The notes: generated by a model from the letters alone, not told the origin. A DNA stretch of 64,000 bases from Cycas panzhihuaensis (GCA_023213395.1 CM041465.1:218061741-218125740); one strand, 5' to 3'; positions 21,126 through 34,339 are shown, counted from the stretch's first letter. Program-made: numbers and translations.

Positions 21126-24100
21126 TCTCCTCTAATGTTTAATATCTTTGAATTGTTATCTTCAATTCTTCATGTCTTCATTAGTCATTAAATTTTCTAG
21201 ATTTTGCAATCTGTATTTTGTATCATCATCACTTATAACCTATAAATCATCATATCATCTATATACTTGTTTCCTCTAAGTATAAACCTATAATAAACTT
21301 GTATATAGTCATCTGTGTACCTTAGTGACCAAATATAAATAACCAACCTATAAATATCAACCATCATTCATCATTGAATAACATCAACTAATATATGAGA
21401 TGTTTTCTTGAACATCTTCATATCTTCACCTATGAAGCTACTTTCAAATACCATCAACTAGTCATCAAATCAACTAATAAGTAAATTGATTACTAAGTCT
21501 ATATAAAATAATAACCATCTACTAAAATATATAGATAATTAGCCCTTATAATTGTTAATTCTCTAGGTAGTTATTTCAAATATATAATTCATTAGTTTTT
21601 AAAATTTTATTTACAAGAATAGCATGATCTTACCTCTTGCATATGAGTTATAACAACATAATTGAGTGTGTTATGCATGAGTAGCTTATGAAACCTTTAC
21701 TTACATCTTGTGAATAAGATTTTTTTTATATGCTTCTCCACTTATATACTTTTATAGCTTTCTTTTAGTAATCATTAATCAATCATCATCAACAACAAAT
21801 CATCCAAAACATACTTACTCTAAGAACAAGTTGAACTACTTGGCCAAGACAAGTTAGGTATAACAGGGTAATATAACTATGTGTTTCTATACCTCTTGAT
21901 ATACATGGTTAGTTAAATTTCTCACCAACAAATATATTTTTTTCTTTTAACTAGATAACCTCAACTATTAATTATTAATTGGATAACATCGATAACTAAT
22001 TTGGTATATCAATTAAATATAATTACATGAGACTTTTCTCCCTGTCTTATAAATAGGCGGAATACTCAATCAACTGCTTATCTCTCTATTAAACAATCAA
22101 ACTAGGCCCTTTATAAAATATTAGGTGGTGTCATAATTATCAAATAAATATCATTATTTATCATTCATAAAAAATAGGTATTTAAATAACTAGGTGACCT
22201 ATTCATTTAATTAGTGTTATGCACCACTAAACCAAATATTATTTTCCAAAGGGGATTTTTCATATCTAACATATCAAGAATATTCTTATATTAATATTTC
22301 AATATATATATCCTACTTCATAAAATTTCTATCTAATTTGAGCCTTCAAACATTATAAATGAGCTTTATTATACTTCATTTTAAACTAAACTTTCTTTTT
22401 CTTGCTTCATCAATAAGAAAAAATATCATCATCATATTGGGAGCCTTTGAAAACATTACAATATCTATTTTTTTTTCTAAAAAAGGTCATAAACTATAAA
22501 ATTTTGAGCTTAATAGCACTCTAATCAACATTACCTATGAATATCTATATCATCTACTATTTAAAATATGCCATGTAACCACTTATTTTGACCATCTCAA
22601 AATTCTCTTTCTAATGCAATTAATGACACCTAATTTTGACATTTTAGTTAAAATTTATGGTAAAAAATATACCAATATGTCATGAAAAAGAGTGTGTTCC
22701 TTAAGAAATTAGATTTCAGATTCTAAAAAATATTTTAATTTAGCTTATAAATTTTATAATAGCAAAAATATTTTAATTTGATTCAATAAAATTTGGACTC
22801 TATTCCATTCGTAAATAAGCCCCTAATCATGTGACTCCTACATGTGGCCACCTACTAATCTATATGGGGGATTGGTGAATCTTAAAACCTTATCAAATAT
22901 AAATAAATCTAAAACTAAACTTGTAAAATTTTTTATCCAATCAAAAAATCTACACATAAAAACCTTTATTCCTCTATAAAAAATTCTTTATTCCTACATC
23001 TACAAATTTTCTCCTTTATTGTCTATATTATGATTATCTTATATGTCTATGGTTTTTCTCCTTCTTTGTTTGTGCTATAAGCATCTTCTTCTTTATTCAA
23101 CTATGTAGGGTTTGTATGACCCATGATCTTTGAGAAACTATGCCTTTATTTGTCTATTGATTCATTGTCTTTCTCATTGATAGTATCAACAGGTTTAGAA
23201 TTCAACTCATTGGCTTCTTCATGAGTATATCTTTATATGATTTCCTTAGTGTATTTATATTTGATGATGATAACTTCTCCATGGAATTCTTTTAGTTGGA
23301 TTTTCTTCTCTATGGATTATTCATTAGTATGGGCATAGGCAATCCCTACTAAACCATTATTTCTCCTTGGCTATTTGTGTTTGAAAGTGCGATAGTTCTT
23401 TATACGTTATTTCTATTTATTTTCTTCATCCATGGTATAATGGAGGGAGAGGACACTTCTCCATTTATTCTTTGTCTTGTGGTTATACTTTTCTTAGGTG
23501 CCTTCTCTATAGGATGTGGTTATAATGCATGCATAAAATGACCTACCTGCCCTTCTTTATTTATGTCATCAGTGTGGCTAATTATTAAACTCGATTGGAC
23601 TTAAAGTATTTAAAGACAAAGAGCTCATGAATTTATTTTATAGATTGTGTTCTATTTTTAACAATGAGAGGATCTTGAACATATATGGAATATGTTCAAC
23701 ACACATGGAATGCACTATTGTATCATCCTTTAATTCATCCTCTAATTTGGTTTATGGTAGAATTCTTATAGAAGACTTATCCTCATGCTAAAATTCCTAA
23801 ATGCTCACAGAGAAGAAATGTTAAATATAATGGTAGACTTAACTATCATGAAATAGAAGGGACACACAATGGAGCATTTATAATTAAGAAGTTGAATTAT
23901 CATGGTGCAAGAAGTGACAACCATATATTTTAATACTGTTTATATAAATAAACTCAATCAATTCTACCATCATACATGTATAATCTACCTGCTATCATCT
24001 TAGGGTTTGAAGTCTCATCACATAAGTAATCATGCCCTTTTAATATTCTTTTAAACCCTAGTTATAACTGTCTACCCATTAATAATAAATGCTTACATCT

Positions 24101-24903
24101 TTTTGTTATCATCATGCCTATAATAATATTCTCATTAACCATCTCATGCCATTTTAACCATGTTGATTTATTGTCTAATTTTATAATAGATGTCCTTATA
24201 AATATCTTTTTGCCATAATCATGCACTCATTCTCATGTAATTTGTATCACTTTATTAACATCAACAAAAGGATGTGCCACATACCCATTTATATTTTGTC
24301 AAAAATACTTGTCTTATACATGTCAACATATTGCTTATCATGTTGTATAGGCCTACTACCTGTTTGGCATTTTACTAGTGGGATATTAGCTTCATTCTAG
24401 TAACAAATCTCTATGTGAGACACTATTTCATTAGTGATAGCAAATCTAACTTCAAGGGTAGGGAATTCTCAAAAGCCTTTACTAATGAATGATCATATCT
24501 TCATATCATATCTAATTGACATAATTTCATACTTGCATGCTTTGAATGTTGGTGTCTACATGCTAAATATGATTATCCATATAAAATTTAAATTAACACA
24601 TCATAAGTTTACTATTTTATTGTGTAGTATCATCTAATCTATATGTGGCTTCATTCATCACCTTTATCAAGTTCATCTGGCCCATGGATCTTGGTCATAT
24701 ATTACTAGAATTATTGGCATATTCAAATTTCTAACTCATCAAATTCATCTTATAACTAGCTCTTATATTGACTCTATTATTAGCTCATACTATCTCATCA
24801 AATGGTTTAGATAGGCTATCTTCCTATTACTTAGAATCTTTCAACTCAACATGGATCTATTAGGCTTCTAACCTATCTTCACATAATCTTTTAACTTACT
24901 ATT
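21126..24903 (-). other. Element 3 interior, non-coding
   Basis: No frame longer than background and no retroelement motif on either strand. Blocks match element 4, for example CTATAAATCATC..ACTTGTTTCC..AAGTATAAACCTAT near 21230-21300 against 49830-49890, and TAACAAATCTC..GTGAGACACT near 24400-24425 against 52240-52270. These shared blocks show it is the true interior of a family, not inserted filler. Confidence 0.75.
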
Positions 24904-24915
24904 ATTTTGATACCA
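24904..24915 (-). other. Element 3 primer binding site
   Basis: ATTTTGATACCA on the plus strand gives TGGTATCAAAAT on the minus strand, an initiator-Met-tRNA-type site with changes, directly against the LTR. Confidence 0.75.
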
Positions 24916-25420
24916 TGTCAGAATTTATAATTTTAACACCATGTTAGAATTTATAGCATTTACATAATATAATTATAATACGCATATATAATGATTGAAT
25001 TATCTCATAAAGATATGTACATATATAATAGAATATCAATAATAGAAATAGAAATATGTATCAATAAGCATCATAAGCATTTTCCACAAGAGATATAATA
25101 AATTTATATATGGAAAACTTAGTGTGGGAAAAACCATAGGAAAAGGTAGAGTTAGAGCTCCTCTTTATGATTAGAATGGATACATCCCTAGGTCATAGAT
25201 ATTTCTCAAGTTCTCAAGTGGTGTATATATATATTCATATCAATAGTCACCTTATGAGTAGCCTATAAATTATTTTGAGTTATTACATCATCTAATAACA
25301 TCTTTACATAGATATATATGACTTTTATATCATGTAATATATATGATTGGTGGGATTGTGTATGTGTCTACTACATTAACATTAAACATTATATATGTGA
25401 ATAAATCACATATTCCAATA
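24916..25420 (-). repeat. Element 3 5' LTR
   Basis: From TGTCAGAATTTATAA to CATATTCCAATA, followed by the duplication ATTTT. It aligns with 20637-21125. Confidence 0.9.
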
Positions 25421-25425
25421 ATTTT

Positions 25426-26293
25426 ATATTCTATTAGGAGGTATAAATAATAGATCATTTTGAGTTCAATAATTGAAAATAATGTTGGTTCCCATAGAAA
25501 ATGGAACTACCAATCATTTTAGCTTGTTGTTATTCATCTATCTAAAATGTTGCTTATTAGGGTAGAAATATTAATATCTTTCTTTTTTCCTTTTTTTATT
25601 CTAAAATTTATTTAAAAATAATATTTTATAGACATGTTATATTTATTATGGACATGTCCTAGATTCATTCATGTTGGTATTAAAACTCTTACAAAGATAG
25701 GAGGGTGTTGAGGGGGATTGGGTTGCTTAAATTTACATATTCTATTCCCAACTCTATGCTTATTTTATCCCCAACTTTATACCACTTATGAATTGGTATG
25801 AGCTTTAGTAAATTTTTGGTGTCCTAAAGAGAACTATTTTATGTTGGCACCTTATAATGATATAAAGGTATCTCTTGAATTATAAGACATCCATTATATT
25901 ATTAGTTTATTAAGCTATAGATCAAATGTGGACCAATCACAGTTAGATAAGTATGTCTATATTATTGGGTGATTAGATAACTAGTTGCTAAAAGGCAACA
26001 TATATCTTTGGGACATAGAGTATGAAACCCATAAATAGCTCATAAGTTTATGATGGCTTATATCCCTATTGCTATAGGTGTTTTATAAGGTCCTCTCTAG
26101 GATCTTTGATACCAAGAATACATTTGGGATAATGAATATATGAAGCCTCTAATACTTAATCAAGATTAGGCATCACCTACTCTAGACTTAGGGTAGAAAC
26201 TACTAATAATTAAATATAAATGATATAGAATTAGGAATTGAGTAGTGATGGAAAAATCTAACATAAAATTATCAGATATATATATATATCTAT

Positions 26294-26331
<38 letters not shown>

Positions 26332-27862
26332 CGATAGATAGCAGTGGAGGGGGGTTTATGAGATCATTTAATTTAATAAATAAGGTGAATATTTTTAATA
26401 ATATATAAAATTATATTAATTACAAGTACAAGTTACAAAGCTTTCCTTATATTTAATAACATAGAGGTGAAGTATATAGATCTAAGTCTAGGGTCCTTCT
26501 TTTCTTTCTAGGGAAAGTTATTTCTCCTTTTCCTCTCTTTTCCCTTTTATCCTCTATTATAAAATTTGTTTCCTAGAGGAGGGCATATTCTAATATGATT
26601 ATTAGAGGAGTCCTAGAAGGAAGGGACAGTCAGGTAGCCCCCTTAGAAGTGGGACAAATTATACATGTGAGTATTAGAGGGGGTTGATTGTGCCTTGATT
26701 TAATCCCTTAGATAAACATATCTCACTTATTATCAACCTAGGCATATAGGTTATATAAGTGAGGTAATAGTCTATAAGAGCAAAGAGGGGCATCAAAATT
26801 AGGATCCTATTTAATACATAAACAAAAATGAAATAATTCAAAATAGGTAATAAAAGATGGAAAATAAACAATAAGTAGCATGATTTATAACTTGTAAATC
26901 CTATCTTTACAACTCAAAAGTGAGGATTAACCAGAGATAGATATAAATAGGGTTAGACCATGGGATTAGCCTAGTTTAGAGTCAAGCTATTTGGGACTGA
27001 TATAGAAAGAGTTTACACTCCCTTAAACTACACATATTTAAGCCACTTCATTGTAGCCTTAAGGAAGAATTGATGATTATTGTCTTTAGGGGTGCAAGGT
27101 GGTACCTATTCTCTAAATCATATGCAATCAATATAGAGTAGCCTATCCATCCTAAAGATCATGGTCTTATAATATGATATAAAAGAAATTTGATGCTAAG
27201 GGGCCATGACTAACTTACACCTTTGAGAATGCTAGGTCTTGAAGTGAAGCTAGGCTCTCCTAGGGCCTGACCATAAACTAGGGAAAAAAAATAAAAAGAA
27301 AATTAAATAATACTAAAACTAAATAAGAAAGCTATTGAAATGAAATATCTAATCTAGATAGGTCAAGAAGGGAAACAAATAACACACAAAGTAAAAAGAA
27401 GGGGGCCTTTTGTGTCCTTACAATTAACTCTACTCTAATGGTATAAGAGGACAAACTTTTTCCTCTTTTAAAATGAAAATTACACATGATAATATGCAAG
27501 TAAATAAATAAAGTCACTAATAATGGAGTGTAAGCTTGATACCTCTTCTAAATGGAAAAATGATAATGAACCATATAAAGACTTGGGAGTGAAAACTTAA
27601 ACAAGTCATATGCTATAGACCCAGAGAAGTCATTTAAATTCCCATTCCTAAGGAGGAGATTTATATAAATAAAATGACTAAAATAATAATTGAAAGAAGT
27701 AAATAAACATACAAAAAAAAAAAAAGAAAGCATATAAAAGAAGGTTTAGAAGTTGTACTTACCTAGAAACACTATATTTGAATGCTTATATGTTGGTTTC
27801 TTACTCCTTTTTCTTGTAGTGTATGTTTCTTTCTCTTGCCAAAATGAATTAATATGAAAACA
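25426..27862. other. Intergenic spacer, nothing recognised
   Basis: No LTR ends, domains or convincing gene. Frames up to 65 codons occur at the rate expected for AT-rich DNA. It contains a GATA microsatellite (26275-26341) and an A-run near 27714-27725. Confidence 0.6.
26275..26341. repeat. TA/GATA microsatellite
   Basis: TATATATATC then about 13 GATA units with one GATC interruption, read directly. Confidence 0.97.
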
Positions 27863-27867
27863 ATAGG

Positions 27868-28197
27868 TGTTGGGAATAATCCCAATGTTCATGCACTAGA
27901 GCACTTACTGACCCCTCAAAGCCACCTTTGAGGGCCCCTAGGGCACCTTGAACCGTTCAGCAGCCGCCCGGACTGACCACTCACGTGAGGTACGTATCAC
28001 CGCTATTTATTTTTATATTTTTCAAACTAACCTTAATTGTTGTGCGGTAGGGTGATGGCGCCCGACGCCTCCCAATTCTCTATAAGGGTTGGGAATACCT
28101 CCCTGGTGTTTATTAACACCGCCACTCTTTCGGAAATCGCCGTTGTACTCAAGATGAAAGTGTCGTGATGTCCTGCTCTGCTCCTCCGGCTCCATCA
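27868..28197 (+). repeat. Copia 5' LTR with promoter
   Basis: TGTTGGGAATAATCCC start with an internal short inverted repeat (GGGAATAATCCC), end CTCCATCA. A TATAAGG box lies at 28081-28087, a likely promoter; the 3' LTR copy reads TATATAAGG. Differences from the 3' LTR include several single-base indels. Confidence 0.96.
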
Positions 28198-28199
28198 TT

Positions 28200-28211
28200 T
28201 GGTATCAGAGC
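28200..28211 (+). other. Copia primer binding site
   Basis: TGGTATCAGAGC, exact complement of the 3' end of plant initiator methionine tRNA, two bases after the LTR. Confidence 0.97.
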
Positions 28212-28559
28212 CACGGTGACACCATTGTCTATTTTCTGGTTTTAGTTGCTCAAACGTCCAACGAAACGTTGCTATATGACTGCTCGTTGAGATTCTGGCG
28301 AGCTCATCTATCCGCTGGAGAAGACGGATCTGGATTCCATCCATTGTGGAGAAAGATCTCCGCTTTAAGTTTGCACTCAAACCAGGTTCTTCGTTTCCTT
28401 TTATATTTTTCAACATATAAATACATAAATGTTTTGATATATAATTTTTTGATATATGCCTCTTATTTGTTCATTTAATCCCCAATATATAAGCGTTCGA
28501 TAGATCAGTAGTACTGTTACCATCCATTCTCTTATAATTTGTGCATCATTTGCCCTCCG

Positions 28560-29110
28560 TGTGAAGACATTACCCAGCTATCTATACTGCACTACTTCGT
28601 GTGCTCTTCGTGTGCCTGCGTCGTTGTCTTTGCGTGCATTGGCCTTGAGTCTTGAGCTTAGTTCCTCCGTGTTAGCCTCTACGTGTTCCGTTCCCGTTTT
28701 ATCTCGCCTCACTGTCCCCAGCTCGCCACCGCCTCGTTATCGGTGCCCATCTTTGCGTGTTGGCCTGTGTGCCGCTTACCTGTGCCCAGCCGCCCCTGCC
28801 TGCGTGCCGTTAAAATCTGCGTGTCCCAGCTTGAGAGCGCCTCACTGCAGCCGCCTCCGCCTTGCGTGGTGCCCGCCTCTGCGTGCGGGGCCTCCTTCGC
28901 GTCGTCGTCTTGGGCGCTCTGCGGTCTCGGTTCGCGCTCTCCTTTTAATACACATCCGTATCCGTGGTCCGTGCTCGCCTGCTCAGATTCGCGAGTGTGA
29001 TCTCCTTCCGCTGATTATCACTTGCGCTTGATCTTCGATATCTGCGTTTCATACCGCCTGCGTTTGCATTTGGCGTGCACCTAAGCCGTAGTTCATTAAT
29101 CGCCTCGCCA
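28560..29110 (+). other. CpG-rich leader zone with repeated TGCGTG
   Basis: GC and CpG content rise sharply against the surroundings. The hexamer TGCGTG/TGCGTT recurs many times between CTGCC, CGCC and CAGC-rich pieces. A 156-codon frame (28561-29031) and an overlapping one exist, but both are Ser/Leu/Arg-rich and motif-free, so I do not call a gene. Confidence 0.6.
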
Positions 29111-29274
29111 CGCTATTTGGCATTTATTATGCGCAACATGTTGTTCCGTGATTTAAACAGCCAGCGTATATACTTTGTTTCATGCAGCCCGTTCGGTTCC
29201 TGCTCGAGTGGTCTCCGCTCGAGTTGATCTTTGTGTTATTGTGCCTTAGTGCGTCATTCAGCGTGTACGCCTTA

Positions 29275-29336
29275 GTGCGTTATTATGCATTGTGGATATT
29301 TGATAGTGCGTTATTATACATTGTGGATATTTGATA
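29275..29336 (+). repeat. 31-bp direct repeat, two units
   Basis: GTGCGTTATTAT(G/A)CATT.. occurs at 29275-29305 and again at 29306-29336 with one difference. Confidence 0.9.
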
Positions 29337-31080
29337 GTTGGCTCTTTATACATTGTCTTTGCCTTCATTTCTACCTATGCTATATTGAGCTTTTGTAAAT
29401 CTGGTTTTGGAAATCTGGTTTCATTACTAGCTTTTTATTTTTAATTTCATTGCATATTATTTCAATTATATATTTTTTCTTGTTTTTAACTCGACGAGCG
29501 AGTTCACCCTCTGGCATTAGAGGTTTCGCTTTCTGACTGGTCTTAGGTTCAATCCAGCCAGTTCGACTTGTTTTTTAAAGAAGTTTTTCATTTTTAAACT
29601 TTGTTTTTTTAAATTTTATTTTTCATAGAGTTATTGGCATTTTTGGCCATAACTTCTATTTGGCTCATCGGTTTCGCACGAAACCTACGCCATCGGATCA
29701 AAAATTTTACGTAGATCGATTTCGACTGGTCATAAGACCAATTTGGTGCCCATTTGACCTCATTTCACCTCTTTTAACATTGGACTTTCGAAATTTCAGC
29801 ATTTTTGCATTTCTAATAAAATCGCTTTTAGAACCGGCTTCCATTTATTGTTGGTAAACTGCTTTGTATCTGAATTTTTCTATAGTGATCTACGTCATAT
29901 AGACTCTAATACCCATCTTTTACTTTAATTTTTTGTCTTCACTTTCACTAATATTTTCATCGCTGAAATAAGATATTTAGCTGTTTATGCCTGTCTCTTG
30001 AACCTTCTCCATAAAGACACTTGTTACTTTTTCACTATAACTTTTGTAATTTTTATCGATTTCATTTCTATCGCCCGTTGGGAAGTCGACTCATTTCTCT
30101 TCATGTGATATATTTTTTCATATATTTTGACATATTTTGCTTATATTTCAAATCACTAAAGTTGAGGTATTTTATTGGCCTAAATCATTGTTTTTACACT
30201 GCTTAATATATTCTTTCAAAATTTTCAATTGGCGAATATTAATTACTTCATCAATAATATTTGATCATTTTTAACTTTTCTAAGGATTAATTAGTAATCG
30301 TTATACAATTTTTTGCCTACCCGCTCTGTTAGGCTCCATAAGGAGGTCCTTTCCTTTGCCTCATCCAAAACATGACTTATTGGTATCCATTTTCAAAACC
30401 GTCTATTTTATTGGATTCACATCTCAAAGAATCTACATATTGATAAAATTTTAAGCTATTCGACCTCATTCAATATAGTTTTCAATCACAAAGTTGAGTA
30501 TATATATTCATCCTAACAAGCTTATCTTCTTTCAAAATTGTAAAGAAAATTTTAGTTCATATTTCCTTGTTTACTCAAGTTTCTACTTGATCTTTCTACA
30601 AGCACTTTACATTATTTTTGAACAAGCATTTGTTTATAAGGCAATACATAAAAGTTGTTCTTAAAAGAAGTTTTTTACATTGAAGATTTATTATTCATTT
30701 GAGAAATTGGCATCTGTTTGAAAACTATCTATTCTCAAAAGTTTATTTTTAAATCTTGCATAAGTGAAAAGTTTTTGAGCATCATTACTTCCTTTTTGAT
30801 TAAAAGTGTATCAAAGTTCTTCTTCATTATTGGAAAATATCATCCTTCTTGCACTTATAAAAGGAAAATTGCATTTCTTTTCAAAGGCATATTACATTTG
30901 TTTGAAGGACATTATTTTTTTGAAAAAAAGCAAAAGAGTTTTTGTACAAGTTTTCATTTCATCTTGCTTAGAGCATTTTTTATTATTATCAAAAGAATTT
31001 TTCTTTTCTAAGCAAAAACACATTGTTAAATAGATTAGTTTTCACATTAAATAAGATAAATCCCAAATTGAACCACACTT

Positions 31081-31500
31081 TTTCCAAATTGCAAGGGGAA
31101 CAGTTAGGACCCTGAAGTTACCACCACACGCTAATCGGCCTACTCATATTGGATGAGGACGACCATTAGCCATCGTGTGTATACTTGGTGGCGGTGAGGT
31201 GCGTAACCTTTTCTTTTTATGGTGTTTGGAGACCAAGGCTAGACTGGAGGGTGAGTGCCTTTGGTTCGAGAACCTTCACCGCTAGATCCGTCGTTAGGCA
31301 TAAATCCCAGTGGTGGACCAACAATTGTGGGGTGTCAAAGCCTTCTTAGCATTACGTCTTGAGGTATATAGAGCCTGGCGCTCAAGACCTGGTATAAAGG
31401 GTCCCCTGTTTTGCCATCCGTAGGCGGGCCATTATCGATGTAATAGCAAACCGAAGGTTGCCCGGAGAAACATAAACTTAGAGCCTAGTAGCCTTCTAGG
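31081..31500 (+). other. Leader segment just upstream of gag
   Basis: A balanced-composition stretch (GGGGAACAGTTAGGACCCTG to CTTCTAGGTCCTAG) between two AT-rich zones. It holds short self-complementary pieces (GAGCCTGGCGCTC). Its position before gag would suit RNA packaging or internal initiation, but that is inference. Confidence 0.4.
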
Positions 31501-31643
31501 TCCTAGTTCATTTGTTCAAACTTTTGAAAACCTTGGGATATATATTTGGAAATAATTTCTTTCATTTAAGTTCTTTCAATTTTTACATTCAAATATATTT
31601 TTGCTATTGCATTCATCACATTTTTATACAACCTTAATTTAAA

Positions 31644-32720
31644 ATGACGTCTAGTTTTGGGAATATGATTATTCCTAAGTTTGATGGAAATAATTTTCTT
31701 AGCCGGAGTAGGAGGATGAGGCCCATCCTCATAGCAAATGAAATGTGGGATATAGTGAGAAACTGTTACAATGACTTAGGATCAAATCCAACGTCTTGAA
31801 AAGCTACATACAAAGAAAATATCAAAAAGATAATGAAGCCTTAGCCCTTATTTTTGCGCTTTGGAAGATCATGTTTTCCACGAGTTAGTGAATCCATTAA
31901 GTCCAAAGAGGCTTGGGATACTTTACGACTTATATCTGAAGAAGCATCCTCTAAACTACAAAACTTAAGAAGTAAGTTTGAAAATTTACGTATGATGCCT
32001 CATGAATCAATAATGAATTTATGACCAAGATTCAAGACATAGTTAACCAAATGAGGTCCCTTGGGGATACCTTAACCGAACAAAGAGTTGTTGAACGAAT
32101 CCTTCGATGTGTAGGAGCCGTTAAACGCTTTGAAATGGTAGCTACAAGTATTAGTGTATCTAAAGACCTAAGTACCCTCAAAATAGAACAACTTACTGCT
32201 ATGCTCATGTCCATAGAAGAGCAACAAGCTGCCAATGAAACTTTAGAACATGCCTTTGCTACAAAGGCCAACATTCAACCTAATCCTCAAGATGGCACTT
32301 CAAAACAAAACGAATCTCCTCTAAGGCGAAAAGATGAAAACCCTAGAAATAAACCTAGACAAAATCCTCCACGATACCAAGCTCCTCATAATAGACAAGA
32401 ACGACCCCCACAACATGAAAACTCTCTAAGACATTCGAACACTCAAAGAAACCCTAACCAACGAAGATAAGTTGACAATCATTCTTGTTGTCCACATTGT
32501 CATGGGGACCCACAACCTTCTCTAACACCTCAAAACTATCGTGACCAACCAAGAAATACTCATACTCAATTCTATGAGGAAAGGGGGAGACCTCTCAACT
32601 TTGATCACTCTTCACCAAGGACTCAAAATCTTAGTTATGGAAAAGAGATCAACTATATTGCACTTATTGTCGTAGAAATGGTCACATCAAGATAAGTGTT
32701 TTTCAAAACATGGACCACCC
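31644..32720 (+). pseudogene. Copia gag
   Basis: The start is the ATG at 31644: MTSSFGNMIIPKFDG, then ANEMWDIVRN, the usual start of plant copia Gag. A stop follows near 31798. The longest open piece (32021-32470) has MTKIQDIVNQMRSLGD and QRVVERILR, typical of the UBN2 Gag core, and a basic Pro/Asn/Arg-rich tail. At 32659-32700 lies a zinc knuckle CTYCRRNGHIK whose last Cys is moved out of frame by one missing base. At least three lesions. Confidence 0.92.
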
Positions 32721-32799
32721 TCTGAGGACATGTGTCAAATACATCGAATCTAAAATCAACAATAGGTTATTTCTATCTAGTTTTTCAAACCAGAAGAAG

Positions 32800-33030
32800 A
32801 GGACGATAGTTGGTACATTGATTCCGTTGTTCCACCCATGACCCATAAAGAACAATTATTTCAAACTTTGGATACAAATAAGAAAGGGTCTATTATGTTT
32901 GGAGACAACACTTCTCACCAATCGATTGGAAAAGGTAACATTGCCTTATTGACTGATAGTGGTGAATATAAATATTTAAATGATGTTTTATATGTCCCTG
33001 CTTTAAGGAAAACTTACTATCGGTAGGACA
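32800..33030 (+). pseudogene. Copia protease
   Basis: WYIDSVVPPMTHKEQLF corresponds to the copia protease start W.IDSGA..HMT. The catalytic Asp is kept (32820-32822), but Gly-Ala is replaced by Val-Val, which should abolish activity. FGDNTSHQSIGKGNI and LNDVLYVPALR follow as in the family. Confidence 0.9.
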
Positions 33031-33031
33031 G

Positions 33032-34060
33032 ATGATGGGACAAGACTATAAAATAATTTTTGACAACGGCGAATGTGTCATTAAAGACAAACGACAAAAT
33101 GAAGCTATTGTTGCTAGGGGCATCATGACTAAAGATCGTCTATTTAAACTTACTATCACCCCCTCAGATACATATGCCCTTAGAACCACAACTACTATGG
33201 ATAGTGACCTATGGCATCGACGTTTTAGTCACCTTAATTATACAAGTTTAGCCCTTATGAAAAGATTAGATATGGTTAATGGCTTACCCCTATTGATGTT
33301 AACAAAGAGTTGTGTGAGGGATGCCTTCTTAGAAAACACCATAGAGAAAGTTTTCCGGACTTTAGCCATCGGGCATTTGCCCTCTTCAACTCGTATACAG
33401 ATATCTCAGGCCCAATGGCACTCCCTCATGGCGGTGCCAAATATTTCCTTACATTTATTGATGACTTTACAAGAAAGACTTGGGTGTTCTTTCTCAAATA
33501 CAAATCGATGCTTTCGACCACTTTGTTGACTTCAAAACCTTCGTTGAGCGACAAAGTGGATATCATATCCTCTCCTTAAGATCCGATAATGGGGAGAATT
33601 TACCTCTAATATCTTCAAGGATTCAGTATCCAACATGGGATTAGGCGACAACATACCAACCCCTACACCCCACAACAAAATTGTGTGGTGAAAGGAAAAA
33701 ACAGAACTATCGTAGAAATGGCACGTTGTATGCTTAAAGATAAAAACTTAGGCCATGAATTTTGGGTGAAGTAGTCCATACCGCAATCTACTTACTTAAT
33801 CGATGTTCCACAAAAGTCATTAGAGGAAAGACACGTAAGAAGCATGGACAAAGTTATAAACCTAGTATCCGTCACCTTAAGGTATTTGGTCGCTTAGCCT
33901 ATGCCCACATCCCCACCAAAGAAGAACCAAATTAGATGATCATAGTGTAAAATGTATCTTTATTGGATATAGTGAATCATCAAAATCTTACAAAGTTTAT
34001 GATCCTAAATCCGAAAAGTCATTCTGAGTAGGGATGTCAAATTTCAAGAAGATACCTACT
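33032..34060 (+). pseudogene. Copia pre-integrase zinc finger and integrase
   Basis: DLWHRRFSHLNYTSLALMK (33206 onward) is the His pair of the zinc finger; the Cys pair CEGC lies in another frame at 33313. The core has DISGPM..FLTFIDDFTRKTWVFFLKYKSM (first Asp), RSDNGEN near 33580 (second Asp), TPQQNCVVKGKNRT near 33665-33710, and VFGRLAYAHI near 33880. The catalytic Glu expected after VV in that motif reads Lys. At least four frame changes. Confidence 0.93.
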
Positions 34061-34339
34061 ATCAAAATAATCACGAACAACAAAAGGACATTACTATTAA
34101 GTTTAATGCATCAAATACATCCAAATATGTGTCCCCTATGTGCAGAAACTCTCTGGAAACTACTAGGGAAACAACATCACCTCAACCACCATTACAACCC
34201 CTACCTAAATGGGTTCAACGCAATCATGACTTAGGAAATATATTAGATAACAATCGAAGATCTACACGTTCACACAAAGTTAACTTTGCTCTAATGAGTA
34301 AGTTACTTGAAAGTCATGAGCCTCAAACATTTGGTGAGG

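Larger units (their letters stand above)
20637..25420 (-). mobile_element. Element 3: non-coding LTR retrotransposon
   Basis: 4.8-kb element with about 490-505 bp LTRs and perfect ATTTT duplications (20632-20636, 25421-25425). A primer site is next to the right LTR, so the element is on the minus strand. The 3.8-kb interior has no gag, protease, RT or integrase trace. It is related along both LTRs and interior to element 4. Such coding-free elements must be moved by enzymes of other elements. Confidence 0.9.
28212..31643 (+). other. Copia 3.4-kb untranslated leader
   Basis: The gap between primer site and gag ATG is 3.4 kb, far longer than the few hundred bases usual in copia elements. It has three zones: a CpG-rich zone (28560-29110), an AT-rich zone (about 29340-31080), and a balanced-composition zone (31081-31500). 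The frames in it show no domain. It also holds a GGCCATAACTTC..CATCGG block around 29647-29695. Confidence 0.8.

Noticed and set aside
21855-21872. Sequence one base different from the I-SceI homing endonuclease site
   Set aside because: TAGGTATAACAGGGTAAT lies in a non-coding LTR element; the related element 4 lacks it and there is no intron or endonuclease gene. Chance.
28561-29031. 156-codon frame in the CpG-rich copia leader as a possible captured gene
   Set aside because: Ser/Leu/Arg/Cys-rich with no motif; a second overlapping frame is nearly as long, and high GC lowers stop frequency. Kept only as a composition anomaly.
29500-29575. tRNA/SINE-like A and B box motifs (TGGCATTAGAGG, GGTTCAATCC)
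   Set aside because: No cloverleaf can be drawn, the A box has a mismatch, and no SINE tail follows.
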